Shown here in pieces: positions 42,551 to 51,716 of a stretch of DNA of 64,000 bases. The first letter of the stretch is position 1; every line of letters starts with the position of its first letter. A program made the position numbers and the translations under genes. The DNA is taken from positions 60,538-124,537 of the forward strand of contig CAKUZI010000007.1 in NCBI GenBank assembly GCA_934717855.1. The letters are read 5' to 3'. This DNA comes from an uncultured Candidatus Melainabacteria bacterium (lineage in GTDB: Bacteria > Cyanobacteriota > Vampirovibrionia > Gastranaerophilales > Gastranaerophilaceae). Below the pieces are notes generated by a model. The model searched no databases and was not told the origin of the DNA. It was given only the letters and a program-made list of their open reading frames with translations.

Positions 42551-43020
42551 AGTGAATTGTGAATAGTGAGTAGTGAATAGTTCTTATTGTGCTATGCACA
42601 AATATTTATTACTTAAATTTGTTCTGTTTTTGTATTGAGATATTTTACTAAACCTAATATCAACTTTTTTACAGAAGATATTTGACTTATTATACTGTCA
42701 ATATCTTCTATATAACCAATATTTTTTGAAATAATAATCTGGGTTTCTAATTCAGATATTGAACCCATTGCAATACTTAAAAATTTAAGAGTTTCTTTAT
42801 CCGAAAATCTAGCACAGCCTTCCGCTATATTAGACGGAATAGATACAGCACATCGTCTCATTTGGCTTGTAAGTGCATAAATTTCATCTTTAGGATAATT
42901 TTTAGTAATTATATAAATATCTGTTACAAGTTTGATTGCTTTATTCCAAACTTCTAAATCTTGATGCTTCATAACTTACTCTGATTTGAACCTCTCACTA
43001 CTCACTATTCACCACTCACC
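42551..43020. mobile_element. Family-1 palindromic element, copy E, carrying an IVP gene
   Basis: The same arms as copies A-D (AGTGAATTGTGAATAGTGAG at 42551 and ACTATTCACCACTCACC ending at 43020), and the same core start (TTATTGTGC-TAT-GCAC hairpin) and core end (GATTTGAAC). Between them lies a complete 119-codon four-helix-bundle gene. In copies A-D this inner part is reduced to about 30-50 bases. The left end abuts the lpxD ribosome binding site and the right end supplies the stop codon of rfaE2. It resembles the palindromic intervening sequences of 23S rRNA genes, which carry the same gene family. Confidence 0.75.
42613..42972 (-). CDS. Four-helix-bundle protein (23S rRNA IVS-encoded type)
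   Basis: A 119-residue protein of the S23/IVP four-helix-bundle family, close to Avd-like bundles. Motifs are HQDLEVWNKAIKLVTDIY, FPKDE-like YPKDEIYALTSQMRRCAVSIPSNIAEGCAR (the diagnostic stretch) and FLSIAMGSISELETQI. The family is known from open frames in 23S rRNA intervening sequences and from diversity-generating retroelements, but its biochemical role is unresolved; some members bind nucleic acid. Here it lies wholly inside a palindromic element in an lpx operon. No rRNA or reverse transcriptase is nearby. Weak ribosome binding site. Confidence 0.92.
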   Translation of the reverse strand: MKHQDLEVWNKAIKLVTDIYIITKNYPKDEIYALTSQMRRCAVSIPSNIAEGCARFSDKETLKFLSIAMGSISELETQIIISKNIGYIEDIDSIISQISSVKKLILGLVKYLNTKTEQI

Positions 43021-43469
43021 TTCTTAATGACATTCGTCGTCGATTTCCCTTCTACAAACTTTATAAACTCTACTCGTGTGCCGTTTTTACGCATAATATC
43101 TGCTTCCGGTAACGTTTCCATTGTATAATCTGCACCTTTTGTGTAAACATCAGGTTTTATTTCATCTAAAAGATCACGCGGACTATCCTCATCAAATAAT
43201 ACCACATAGTCTACACATTTCAAAGCACTTAACAATTCAGCTCTGTCATTTTCGTTATTAATCGGGCGTGTAGGACCTTTTATACTTTTCACAGACTTGT
43301 CAGAATTTAACAAAACAATTGAAAAATCTGCAAAAGCCTTTGTTGCTTCAAGGTATCTTACGTGGCCAACGTGAAGAATATCAAAACAGCCGTTTGTGCA
43401 AACTACCGTTTTGCCCGAATTGTGAATTATATCAACTAATGCACGAATATCTTCTCTATTTATTAACAT
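43005..43469 (-). CDS. rfaE2: D-glycero-beta-D-manno-heptose 1-phosphate adenylyltransferase
   Basis: A 154-residue nucleotidyltransferase equal to the C-terminal half of HldE, making ADP-heptose for LPS core. Motifs are VVCTNGCFDILHVGHVRYLEA (HxGH), LNSDKSVKSIKGPTRPI and EGKSTTNVIKK. The last residues (VSGE) and the stop codon are encoded by the right arm of palindromic element E, which therefore inserted into the 3' end. Activity should be unaffected, because the family core ends before this. Stand-alone RfaE2 implies a separate kinase RfaE1 elsewhere. Confidence 0.92.
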   Translation of the reverse strand: MLINREDIRALVDIIHNSGKTVVCTNGCFDILHVGHVRYLEATKAFADFSIVLLNSDKSVKSIKGPTRPINNENDRAELLSALKCVDYVVLFDEDSPRDLLDEIKPDVYTKGADYTMETLPEADIMRKNGTRVEFIKFVEGKSTTNVIKKVSGE

Positions 43470-43541
43470 ATCCCTTTTTCCTTACCGTAATTTTACCAAA
43501 AACAAAGGTTAAAGTGCCCAAAAGTTACCATTTGTTAAGAG

Positions 43542-43570
43542 AAAAGCTCAAGTATTACTTGAGCTTTTTA
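43542..43570 (-). terminator. Terminator after the 43571 gene
   Basis: AAAAGCTCAAG-TATTA-CTTGAGCTTTT hairpin at the end of the small gene. Confidence 0.8.
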
Positions 43571-43813
43571 TTATGCATTTACATCAAATTTTCTTTCCTT
43601 TACAACCAGCGTTTTAGGATCTACAAATCCCTTTAGGCCTTTTTTCAATCTTCTCAAATATTTTGCCGGTTTTTCATCTCTACACTGGCTTTCCGCAAAT
43701 CTTAACTTGTCTGAAATCAATTGAGTTGCCTCCTCTACAGTCGGCTTTATTGTCGTATAAGAATACGGAAAATCTTTTGACACTGGGGTAATTGTTAATT
43801 TTTGAATTTTCAT
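43571..43813 (-). CDS. Small unknown protein downstream of asd
   Basis: An 80-residue basic protein starting MKIQKLTITPVSKDFPYSYT at 43813, three bases after the asd stop (co-transcribed). It is not recognised. The opening MKIQ and short polar N-terminus recall other lineage proteins in the window. It ends with KERKFDVNA. No signal peptide. Confidence 0.6.
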   Translation of the reverse strand: MKIQKLTITPVSKDFPYSYTTIKPTVEEATQLISDKLRFAESQCRDEKPAKYLRRLKKGLKGFVDPKTLVVKERKFDVNA

Positions 43814-43815
43814 TT

Positions 43816-44832
43816 TTAGTATAGCTCCATTTCTATGACTTTTTGGCATATTCGAACAGTATTCAATGCTGCGCCAATTCTTAAGTTATCGGCGACGCAC
43901 CACAATGAAATTCCATTTTTAAACGCCAAATTTTTTCTAATTCGTCCGACAAAGACCGGATCAACTCCTGAAGCATCTCGAGTTGTCGGATATTCCATAT
44001 TTTCAGGATTGTCGATGACTTTCAAACCGAATGAATTTTTCAAGATTTCTCTAACTTCATCAGGGGTAATTTCATTTTCAAACTCAATATCAACAGCTTC
44101 AGAGTGTCCATTATAGACAGGAACACGTGCTGCCGTACAAGAAATCGGTAAATCTTGAGCTAAATGAAGAATTTTTTTTGTTTCGTTTACAACTTTCATT
44201 TCTTCTTTTGTATAGCCGTTTTCACAGAAAACATCGATTTGAGGAATTACATTGAAAGCAATCGGTTTTGCAAATTTTTTGTTTTCAAAATCTTTTCCAT
44301 CTAATCTTGCTTTTGTGTTTGCAGTCAATTCATTAATTGCTTCTAATCCTGCACCTGATACTGCTTGATAAGTTGAAACAATTAACCTTTTAATCGGATT
44401 TTTGTCCAACAAAGGTTTTAAAACTAACATCAATTGAGATGTTGAACAATTCGGATTTGCGATAATCCCTTTGTGTTTGCGTAAATCTTCGTCATTTACG
44501 TAAGCAATTACTAAAGGAACGTCTTTTTCCATTCTAAAAGCTGAAGAATTATCAATTAAAACTCCGCCACGCTTTACAATTTCCGGAGCGAATTTTTGAG
44601 AAGTAGAACCGCCTGCAGATGCAAGAACAATGTTTACCCCATCGAAACTTTCAGGTTTTGCTTCTTCTACCGTGTAGGTTTTTCCTTGAAATTCAAGTTT
44701 GGTACCTGCTGATTTTGCACTTGACAAAAACTTGATTTCATTAAAATCAATTTTTAATTCGTCAATAATCTTAGTAATCTCTCTACCTACAACCCCTGTA
44801 GCACCTAAAATTGCAATGTTTGGTTTTCTCAT
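43816..44832 (-). CDS. asd: Aspartate-semialdehyde dehydrogenase
   Basis: A 338-residue NADPH-dependent enzyme that reduces aspartyl phosphate for lysine/DAP, threonine and methionine synthesis. It has AILGATGVVGREITKII, the catalytic Cys in ANPNCSTSQLML, VSTYQAVSGAG and NAKARLDG-like substrate region. Length standard. Ribosome binding site GAGGGGTAGAA. Starts a two-gene unit with the small gene at 43571. Confidence 0.95.
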   Translation of the reverse strand: MRKPNIAILGATGVVGREITKIIDELKIDFNEIKFLSSAKSAGTKLEFQGKTYTVEEAKPESFDGVNIVLASAGGSTSQKFAPEIVKRGGVLIDNSSAFRMEKDVPLVIAYVNDEDLRKHKGIIANPNCSTSQLMLVLKPLLDKNPIKRLIVSTYQAVSGAGLEAINELTANTKARLDGKDFENKKFAKPIAFNVIPQIDVFCENGYTKEEMKVVNETKKILHLAQDLPISCTAARVPVYNGHSEAVDIEFENEITPDEVREILKNSFGLKVIDNPENMEYPTTRDASGVDPVFVGRIRKNLAFKNGISLWCVADNLRIGAALNTVRICQKVIEMELY

Positions 44833-44926
44833 TTCTACCCCTCATTTAACTAATACAAAGAAAATTATAACACAAGAAAATTTAAATTAGCAAAAATTTA
44901 TCATTCTACGCTACATTTAGCAAAAA

Positions 44927-45295
44927 TTACTTAACTAAACTCTCTGTTTCATTAAACATAATCATGTAAAAATCAGGACTAGTCATATTTGGATTTTTTT
45001 TCATAAATTTTTTTACATCAAAATTATCCAAATATTTATCTAATTTTTTTTGGATTTTTTCATTGTCTTCATGTTCAGATTTTAGTTTTGAGATGTATTG
45101 ACGAGTCATTGAAAGAACTTCGTCTTCCGTCAATATAGGTTGCCCACCGATTAAAACTTCATCAGGTTCATCTTCATCAATATATTTTTTTAATTCTTCT
45201 TTAGGATCTTCTTTTTGGCGTCTTCCATTACTATCTGAAGATGTTGAAGATGAAATTGCTCTGTTACCAAAAGGATTGTTCACATTGTTAAACAT
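44927..45295 (-). CDS. Unknown acidic helical protein
   Basis: A 122-residue protein starting MFNNVNNPFGNRAISSSTSS after GAGGCATTAAAT; an upstream in-frame ATG at 45355 lacks a ribosome binding site. Residues 20-50 are Ser/Arg/Lys/Glu-rich and disordered, followed by acidic helices (LTEDEVLSMTRQYISKL, NEKIQKKLDKYLDNF). Unrecognised; could be a structural or regulatory partner. Confidence 0.55.
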   Translation of the reverse strand: MFNNVNNPFGNRAISSSTSSDSNGRRQKEDPKEELKKYIDEDEPDEVLIGGQPILTEDEVLSMTRQYISKLKSEHEDNEKIQKKLDKYLDNFDVKKFMKKNPNMTSPDFYMIMFNETESLVK

Positions 45296-45404
45296 ATTTA
45301 ATGCCTCATTTTTTATCCATAACGGAATTTTATGAAAAAACTTTAATTTTTTCATACGATTGGATGAGTAAAAGTTAATAGAATCGTTATTTATAAAAAT
45401 CTAA

Positions 45405-47738
45405 TTAAACTAACGAAAATAAATCATCTTCCAATAATGTACGCTGAAATTCTTCACATTCTTCTATTAAATCAGATAAAATTGCGTATTTTGGAGAATG
45501 TAGTACTTGAGGAAGCTCAGAACCATCACCTGCAAAATCTATTACATAATAATCTTTATTTTGCTCTTTTATTTTTATCAGCCCGATGTCATCAAAAATA
45601 GAAAATAACAATTCAAAAACTTTATAAGATTTTCCTAAAAAACTTGCACAACGTTTTAATTCTACTTTACCGTTATTATTATGACAAGCAAACTTCAACA
45701 TTTTGCAAACTGTTTTCAAAAATTCTTCTTCGTCCATAAATTTCAAATCATAATTCATAAAATGAATAGCAAGTGGCGTTGTTTGGTTTAGAATTTTATC
45801 GAATGTTTCTTTGTCCGCCGGATAATCAAATAACATCAATGCGTCACAAGGTCTCAAATTGTCGCGCGTAATTGTCCTTGCATAAAGCGCATCAAACGGT
45901 TTTAATTTATCGAGAACAGGTTTACTTTCTGCAAAAACAAGAATATTTTGTTTTGAAGATTTTACATAGTCATTTACTTGCGGTAAAATATCTGTTTTTT
46001 TTCTGTGATCAAACAATTTTTGTTTCGGCAGTTCTTCTTCTTTCAAATATTCTGAATGAATATCATCTATAATCAACTGAACGCTTGTAACTCCGTTATA
46101 CTCATTCTTTTGCGGGTGAAAAGCTATGTCTAAAGTATCACCTTTTACCAAAGAAATATCTCCATCTTTCCAGCGAATACAGTTAAATTCCGTATTTCCA
46201 GCTTGACAAGTCAATCTTAAATGGTTTTTATTCTCGCCCATTAATCTTTTTTCTTTAATTTTTAAATCTTTTATTGCAAAAATCGGACTAGGATTTGATG
46301 CCCCAAAAGGTTCAAGTTGAGAAATATCATCAATTAAATCGAGCGTAATGTCATCCGGAGTTAATTCTAAATCTATATTTAAGAATGGTTTCAAATCTTT
46401 TCCTTGCGACATCTCTTTTACTGTTTTACAAAGAGCTGATTTAACTTGTTCAAAAGACGATTTTTCTTCACTAAACGCCAAACCTGCCGCCATTGCGTGT
46501 CCGCCAAAACCGTCAAGGAGTTCGGAATTTATTGAAATTGTGTCATATAGATTTATCCCCTCAACACTTCTTGCAGAACATCTATATTGTTTTGTTTCTT
46601 CAGAATATGTCATCAAAAATGTCGGCTTGTAATATTTTTCAACCAATATAGAGGCAACAATTCCGATTATACCAATATGCCATTCTTTGTTAAATAAAAC
46701 AATTGCAGGATTTCTATTTCCCTCTTTTTTAACCATTTCATCAGCTTCTGCAAAAATATTTTGACAAAGTTCCTGACGAATTTTATTAAATTCATTCAAA
46801 GATTGAATTGCCATTTCGATTTCTTGTTTGTTATCAGAAATTAAAACTTTCAAAGCTTCATCAACAGTGTCCAATCTTCCGGAAGCATTAATTCGAGGAG
46901 CGATACCAAAAGCAATTTGTTCTGACGTAATTTGACCTTTATAACCGGCACTTTCCAAAAGTCTTGTTATTCCATAATGTTTTCCGGCAGAAATTAATTC
47001 CAATCCTTTTGTTACAAGATATCTGTTTTCACCGATAAGAGGAACTAAATCGGCAACAGTTCCGACAGCGACATATGGAAGAATTTCTGGAATAAATTCT
47101 AATTTATTATATTTTTCTAATAACGCATGAGCCGTCTTAAACGCAACTCCAACTCCTGCAAGAGATGTTAAGCTTTCAATTTGTTTAGCCGTCAAATTTT
47201 CATCTAAAGCGTTTGGAGCTTTAGGGTTAATAATCCCATAAGCTTTTGGAAGAACTTCCGGAGCTTCGTGGTGGTCTGTAATAATTACATCTATCTTAAA
47301 ACTATTCAAAAAATTTACTGCATCAACATCCGAAATCCCACAATCGCAAGAAATTATAACTTTCGGCTTTACTTGTGTCATTATTTTTATCAGCGCTTTT
47401 GTGTCAAAACCATGTCCCTCTTTTTCTCTATCCGGAATAAAATAATTTACATCAGCCCCCAAATATTTAAAAGTTCTATAAAGCAAAGATGTTGATGTAA
47501 CTCCATCAGCATCAAAGTCGCCGTGGATAACGATTTTTTCACCGTTATCAATCGCTAAAGAGAGTCTTTCAACGACTTTTTCCATATCGCAAAAAGCTTT
47601 TGGGTGGATAATTTTCATCTCTAACGGATGTAAAAATTCATAAATTTCCTCATCAGTTGTAACTCCTCTTGAATGCAAAAGTCTTGCAATCAAAGATTTG
47701 TCTTTTCCGTTATATTTGTCAAAAATCCACTCTTTCAT
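45405..47738 (-). CDS. recJ: Single-stranded-DNA exonuclease RecJ
   Basis: A 777-residue 5'-3' ssDNA exonuclease for recombination and mismatch repair. DHH-superfamily motifs are visible: VIHGDFDADGVTSTSLLY, SCDCGISDVD, TDHHEAPEVLP, GVGVAFKTAHALL and APRINASGRL, then the OB fold and a C-terminal extension. Longer than the typical 560-580, mostly by an additional C-terminal domain (residues about 560-777), as seen in some cyanobacteria and Firmicutes. Ribosome binding site AGGGAGAGGATT. No terminator seen. Confidence 0.95.
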   Translation of the reverse strand: MKEWIFDKYNGKDKSLIARLLHSRGVTTDEEIYEFLHPLEMKIIHPKAFCDMEKVVERLSLAIDNGEKIVIHGDFDADGVTSTSLLYRTFKYLGADVNYFIPDREKEGHGFDTKALIKIMTQVKPKVIISCDCGISDVDAVNFLNSFKIDVIITDHHEAPEVLPKAYGIINPKAPNALDENLTAKQIESLTSLAGVGVAFKTAHALLEKYNKLEFIPEILPYVAVGTVADLVPLIGENRYLVTKGLELISAGKHYGITRLLESAGYKGQITSEQIAFGIAPRINASGRLDTVDEALKVLISDNKQEIEMAIQSLNEFNKIRQELCQNIFAEADEMVKKEGNRNPAIVLFNKEWHIGIIGIVASILVEKYYKPTFLMTYSEETKQYRCSARSVEGINLYDTISINSELLDGFGGHAMAAGLAFSEEKSSFEQVKSALCKTVKEMSQGKDLKPFLNIDLELTPDDITLDLIDDISQLEPFGASNPSPIFAIKDLKIKEKRLMGENKNHLRLTCQAGNTEFNCIRWKDGDISLVKGDTLDIAFHPQKNEYNGVTSVQLIIDDIHSEYLKEEELPKQKLFDHRKKTDILPQVNDYVKSSKQNILVFAESKPVLDKLKPFDALYARTITRDNLRPCDALMLFDYPADKETFDKILNQTTPLAIHFMNYDLKFMDEEEFLKTVCKMLKFACHNNNGKVELKRCASFLGKSYKVFELLFSIFDDIGLIKIKEQNKDYYVIDFAGDGSELPQVLHSPKYAILSDLIEECEEFQRTLLEDDLFSLV

Positions 47739-47814
47739 AATCCTCTCCCTAAGAAGAATTGTAACACAAAAACATTTTTACATATTTATGCAATAATGAG
47801 GAAAAGGAGATCTT

Positions 47815-48291
47815 ATGTATAGAATTGGTTTAGGATACGACATACACAAACTTACAACAGGCAGAGATTTGATTATCGGCGGTGTAAAAATTACTCATGA
47901 AAAAGGTTTGCTAGGACATTCTGACGCAGATGTTTTAATCCATGCAATTATTGATGCAATGCTTGGAGCTTTAGCTCTTTCTGATATTGGAACTCTTTTT
48001 CCAGATACAAGCGAACTCTACAAAGACGCAGACAGCACAGTGCTTTTGCGCGACGTTTATAAATTAATCAAAGAGAAAAAATATACAATAGAAAATATTG
48101 ACAGTAATATTATCGCACAACAACCTAAAATGATGCCTTATATCCCAAAAATGAAAGAAGTTTTGTGTAAGATTTTAGAAATCGAAACAGACAGACTTTC
48201 TATAAAAGCAAAAACAAATGAAAAAATGGACGCTGTAGGTCAAGAACTTGCTATTGAAGCGCAAGCTGTGGTGTTAATGAAAAAGGTATAA
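47815..48291 (+). CDS. ispF: 2-C-methyl-D-erythritol 2,4-cyclodiphosphate synthase
   Basis: A 158-residue enzyme closing the cyclodiphosphate in the MEP isoprenoid pathway. It has GYDIHKL with the zinc ligands D-x-H, GGVKITHEKGLLGHSDADVL, DIGTLFPDT and KAKTNEKMDAVG. Homotrimer family length. Ribosome binding site AAAAGGAGATCTT. Followed after 19 bases by the alkD-like gene; same pathway as ispE at 24522. Confidence 0.97.
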   Translation: MYRIGLGYDIHKLTTGRDLIIGGVKITHEKGLLGHSDADVLIHAIIDAMLGALALSDIGTLFPDTSELYKDADSTVLLRDVYKLIKEKKYTIENIDSNIIAQQPKMMPYIPKMKEVLCKILEIETDRLSIKAKTNEKMDAVGQELAIEAQAVVLMKKV

Positions 48292-48310
48292 TTTTACACA
48301 ATAAATACAA

Positions 48311-48991
48311 ATGGACATAAAACAGCAACTAATAAAAAATTCTGAAGAAAAATATCGTAAATTTTCACAGTCGTTAATTCCTAATATTAACAATGTATTA
48401 GGGGTTCGATTGCCGATTTTGCGAAAAATTGCAAAAGAAATTTATAAGTCTGAAAATTGGCAAGATTTTCTTAAACAAAATAATTTGGAATATATGGAAG
48501 AAACAATGTTGCAAGCTATGATTATCGGATTGGCAAAAAATTCTCCCAAAAATATTCTCAAAATGGTTAAGTTTTTTATTCCCAAAATAGATAATTGGTC
48601 AGTTTGCGATTGTTTTTGCGGTGGGTTAAAATTTACATCCCAAAACCAAGAAATAGTATGGGATTTTATTCAGCCATATTTTAAATCTGAAAAAGAATTT
48701 GAAATAAGATTTGCATATGTTATGTTGTTGAATTACTTTATTAATGAAAATTATATTGACCAATGCCTTAATCTAATTGACGAATTTAAAGATACAAGAT
48801 ATTATGCACAAATGGCTTGTGCATGGACGCTTTCCATTTGTTATATTCGTTTTCCTCAAAAAACCTTGGTCTATTTAGAAAAATCTAAATTAGACAATTG
48901 GACTTTTAACAAAGGAATTCAAAAAATATGCGAATCATTACGGGTTGATAAAAAGACTAAAAACATGCTAAAATGTATGAAAAGAAAATAG
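48311..48991 (+). CDS. AlkD-like DNA alkylation repair protein
   Basis: A 226-residue HEAT-like helical protein of the AlkD family, which in characterised members excises alkylated bases. Visible landmarks are GVRLPILRKIAKEIYK, NWSVCDCFCGGLKF, RFAYVMLLNYFIN, YYAQMACAWTLSICYI and LDNWTFNKGIQKICESLRV. No ribosome binding site is obvious before the ATG, so translation may be coupled to ispF. Whether this member acts on alkylated DNA is not shown; many relatives are uncharacterised. Confidence 0.85.
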   Translation: MDIKQQLIKNSEEKYRKFSQSLIPNINNVLGVRLPILRKIAKEIYKSENWQDFLKQNNLEYMEETMLQAMIIGLAKNSPKNILKMVKFFIPKIDNWSVCDCFCGGLKFTSQNQEIVWDFIQPYFKSEKEFEIRFAYVMLLNYFINENYIDQCLNLIDEFKDTRYYAQMACAWTLSICYIRFPQKTLVYLEKSKLDNWTFNKGIQKICESLRVDKKTKNMLKCMKRK

Positions 48992-49033
48992 ATATTTTAA
49001 TTACTATATATACATAATAACAAGGCAAAGAAA

Positions 49034-49927
49034 ATGAACAGTGTTAACGAAAAAAAATTTGCAGCAGGGTTGTCAATAACTTCTAACGCTATAATAATTA
49101 TTTTAAAATTCATTGCCGGAGGGATTTCCGGCAGTATAAGTATTATTTCCGAAGCAATTCACTCTATGAGCGATTTTTTGGCGTCTGTTTTAACCTTTTT
49201 TGCCGTAATGAAATCATCTGAACCAGCCGACAGTTCACATCCTTTTGGGCATGGAAAATATGAAGATATGTCAGGATTTATTGAGGGTGGTTTAATTATT
49301 TTTGCCGGTTTTTATATTATTTGTGAAGCTTGCAAAAAATTATTTTTCCACCACGCTACTGAAGTAAATACAACTTTAGGAATTTACGTAATGCTGTTTG
49401 CTGTAGTTGCAAATATCATCGTAAGTTCTCATTTATTTAGGGTTGCTAAAAAAACTGAATCCGTGTCTCTCCACGCAGACGGAGAACATTTAAGAACTGA
49501 TGTTTTTTCTTCTTTAGGCGTACTTTTGGGATTGGTTTTAATAAAAATAACAGGAATTGTAATTTTAGACCCAATTATAGCAATTTTGGTTGCTATATTT
49601 GTATTAAAAGCCGGATTTCATATCTCTAAAGAAACTTTGAATAATCTTCTTGATGGTACTTTACCAACAGAAGATATTGATACAATTAAAAATATAATAA
49701 ATTCATACGATAATGAGCATTTAAAAGGTTTTCGAAATTTAAAAGCTCGTCGTTCAGGTCCGTCAAAAGATATAGAAATCACAATGCTTTTTCCTGAAAA
49801 TATGACTATTTCTGATTGCCACAAGATTTGTGATGATATTGAAAATCTTTTAGAACAACGTCTTGGTAATTGTGACATTTTAATCCATGCAGAACCGGAA
49901 AAATGCCACAAAAAATTAAAGAAATAA
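49034..49927 (+). CDS. Cation diffusion facilitator transporter
   Basis: A 297-residue CDF antiporter with about six transmembrane helices. It has the metal-binding SEAIHSMSDFLASVL (helix II, H-x3-D) and SVSLHADGEHLRTDVFSSLGVL (helix V, H-x3-D), the SSHPFGHGKYED loop and the C-terminal cytoplasmic domain with the dimerisation fold. Exports Zn2+, Fe2+, Co2+ or Mn2+; the metal cannot be told from the sequence. Ribosome binding site AACAAGGCAAAGAAA. Confidence 0.92.
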   Translation: MNSVNEKKFAAGLSITSNAIIIILKFIAGGISGSISIISEAIHSMSDFLASVLTFFAVMKSSEPADSSHPFGHGKYEDMSGFIEGGLIIFAGFYIICEACKKLFFHHATEVNTTLGIYVMLFAVVANIIVSSHLFRVAKKTESVSLHADGEHLRTDVFSSLGVLLGLVLIKITGIVILDPIIAILVAIFVLKAGFHISKETLNNLLDGTLPTEDIDTIKNIINSYDNEHLKGFRNLKARRSGPSKDIEITMLFPENMTISDCHKICDDIENLLEQRLGNCDILIHAEPEKCHKKLKK

Positions 49928-49930
49928 AAT

Positions 49931-51652
49931 CTAATTCATCTCAGCATTAATATCGATGAAATCCCATTTTTTAGTGCTAAATAAACCTTTATCAGTAATT
50001 TTTAGTTCAGGAATTACAGGTAATGACAAAAATCCCATTGTCATAAAGGCATCATCCAGCACACATCCTAAAGATTTAACAGCTTTGTTCAAATCTTCAG
50101 AATGTTCAAGAACATATTCAATATCTTGGTCAGAAATCAAACCTGCAATAGGTAATGGCAGTTTTGCTATAACTTTTCCGTCTTTTACAACAACTTTTCC
50201 ACCTTGCATTTTTACAAGCTCAACTGACGCTGTATACATATCTTTATCATTTGTACCAATTACAATCATATTGTGTGAATCGTGCGCAACAGTAGAAGCA
50301 ATTGCTCCGGATTTCAAACCAAATCCTTTTACAAAACCTTTTCCGATATTTCCTGTAGCTCTGTGACGCTCCATAACAATAATTTTTAGAACATCGTCTT
50401 CTACATTGCTATTTAGCAATCCGTTTTCAAATTTTGCCTCGCAAACAGAAGATTTTGTCACTAATTGGTGAGGAATAATCTCAATTGTATTAACGTATTT
50501 TGAAGTTCCTTTTACTTCAAAATCTTGCGGTACAATCCAGTGAACATTTATTGAACTTCTGATTGATGGTTTTTCAAATGAGTCAAATGTTTGAGTTAAC
50601 TTACCGTTTTCTGAAGCAATTTTACCATCTTTGATTACAATGTCAGGTTTAAATGTTTCTAAATCAGGCATTATTAACAAATCTGCTTTATAACCAGGAG
50701 CAATTGCACCTTGATTTTTTAGTCCAAAATATTCTGCGGTATTTAAACTACCGATTTGAACAGCTTTCACAACATCAACTCCGGCAGTAACACAACGTCT
50801 AACCATATCGTTAATATGAACTTTTAAATCTTCAGGGTGTCTGTCATCTGTTACAAATATACATTTTCTTGTATTTTTTTCTTTTAAAACCGGAATAAGT
50901 GCATCCAAATCTTTTGCAGCAGTGCCTTCTCGAACCATTACATACATGCCTAGCCTAATTTTTTCAATAGCTTCGGCAGGAGTTGTACACTCGTGATCAG
51001 ATTTTACACCGCTAGCAATATATGCACATAAATCTTTTCCACTCAAAAACGGAGCATGTCCGTCAATTCTTTTTCCTTTTGAGCGAGCTAAATCAAGTTT
51101 TGCCAAAACTGTTTTATCAAGATTTAAAAGTCCGGAATAATTCATCATTTCAGCAAGCCCAAGAACCCAAGGACTATCAATTAACAAGGCTAAATCATAA
51201 CTATTCAAATCAAACCCTGATGTCTCATATGGTGTTGCCGGAACACAAGATGGAAGCATTGTGTAAACATCAAGCGGAATATTTTTTACAGCCTCATGCA
51301 TAAAACTAATTCCGTGAAGTCCAAGAACATTTGAAATTTCGTGAGGATCGATAATAACTGTTGTTGTTCCGCAAGGCACAACAGCTTTTGCAAATTCATT
51401 AGGCAAAACCATTGAACTTTCCAAATGAACGTGTCCATCAATAAATGCAGGACTGACATATTTTCCTTTAGCATCAATTTCTTTTTCACCCGAATAATTT
51501 TCACCGATACCTGCAATTACACCGTCACAAATTGCAATATCACCTTTGTGAATTTCTTCTGATAAAACATTTATAATATTTGCATTTTTGATTACTAAAT
51601 CTGCTTTTTGTTGTCCGCGAGCAACTTTTATAAGTTTTTCAAGTCCTGACAT
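49931..51652 (-). CDS. ade: Adenine deaminase
   Basis: A 573-residue amidohydrolase converting adenine to hypoxanthine in purine salvage. It has FIDGHVHLESSMVLPNEFAKAV, GTTTVIIDPHEISNVLG, DGHAPFLSG, GVKSDHECTTPAEA, FVTDDRHPED and the C-terminal VAHDSHNMIVIG. Length matches the family. The start at 51652 (MSGLEKLI) follows CAGGAGAAAAAT; the frame open upstream to 51766 lacks one. Confidence 0.95.
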   Translation of the reverse strand: MSGLEKLIKVARGQQKADLVIKNANIINVLSEEIHKGDIAICDGVIAGIGENYSGEKEIDAKGKYVSPAFIDGHVHLESSMVLPNEFAKAVVPCGTTTVIIDPHEISNVLGLHGISFMHEAVKNIPLDVYTMLPSCVPATPYETSGFDLNSYDLALLIDSPWVLGLAEMMNYSGLLNLDKTVLAKLDLARSKGKRIDGHAPFLSGKDLCAYIASGVKSDHECTTPAEAIEKIRLGMYVMVREGTAAKDLDALIPVLKEKNTRKCIFVTDDRHPEDLKVHINDMVRRCVTAGVDVVKAVQIGSLNTAEYFGLKNQGAIAPGYKADLLIMPDLETFKPDIVIKDGKIASENGKLTQTFDSFEKPSIRSSINVHWIVPQDFEVKGTSKYVNTIEIIPHQLVTKSSVCEAKFENGLLNSNVEDDVLKIIVMERHRATGNIGKGFVKGFGLKSGAIASTVAHDSHNMIVIGTNDKDMYTASVELVKMQGGKVVVKDGKVIAKLPLPIAGLISDQDIEYVLEHSEDLNKAVKSLGCVLDDAFMTMGFLSLPVIPELKITDKGLFSTKKWDFIDINAEMN

Positions 51653-51716
51653 ATTTTTCTCCTGTATTGAAAAAATTATAACATGTAAATCAAATAAACA
51701 AACTTTTTTACAAAAT

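Noticed and set aside
42613..42972. Diversity-generating retroelement accessory protein (Avd)
   Set aside because: No reverse transcriptase or template/variable repeat pair lies nearby; the sequence fits the IVP/four-helix-bundle family better.
16397..43020. Repeated GTGAGTGGTGAATAGTGA units read as a CRISPR array
   Set aside because: Copies are kilobases apart, palindromic and without regular spacers or cas genes.
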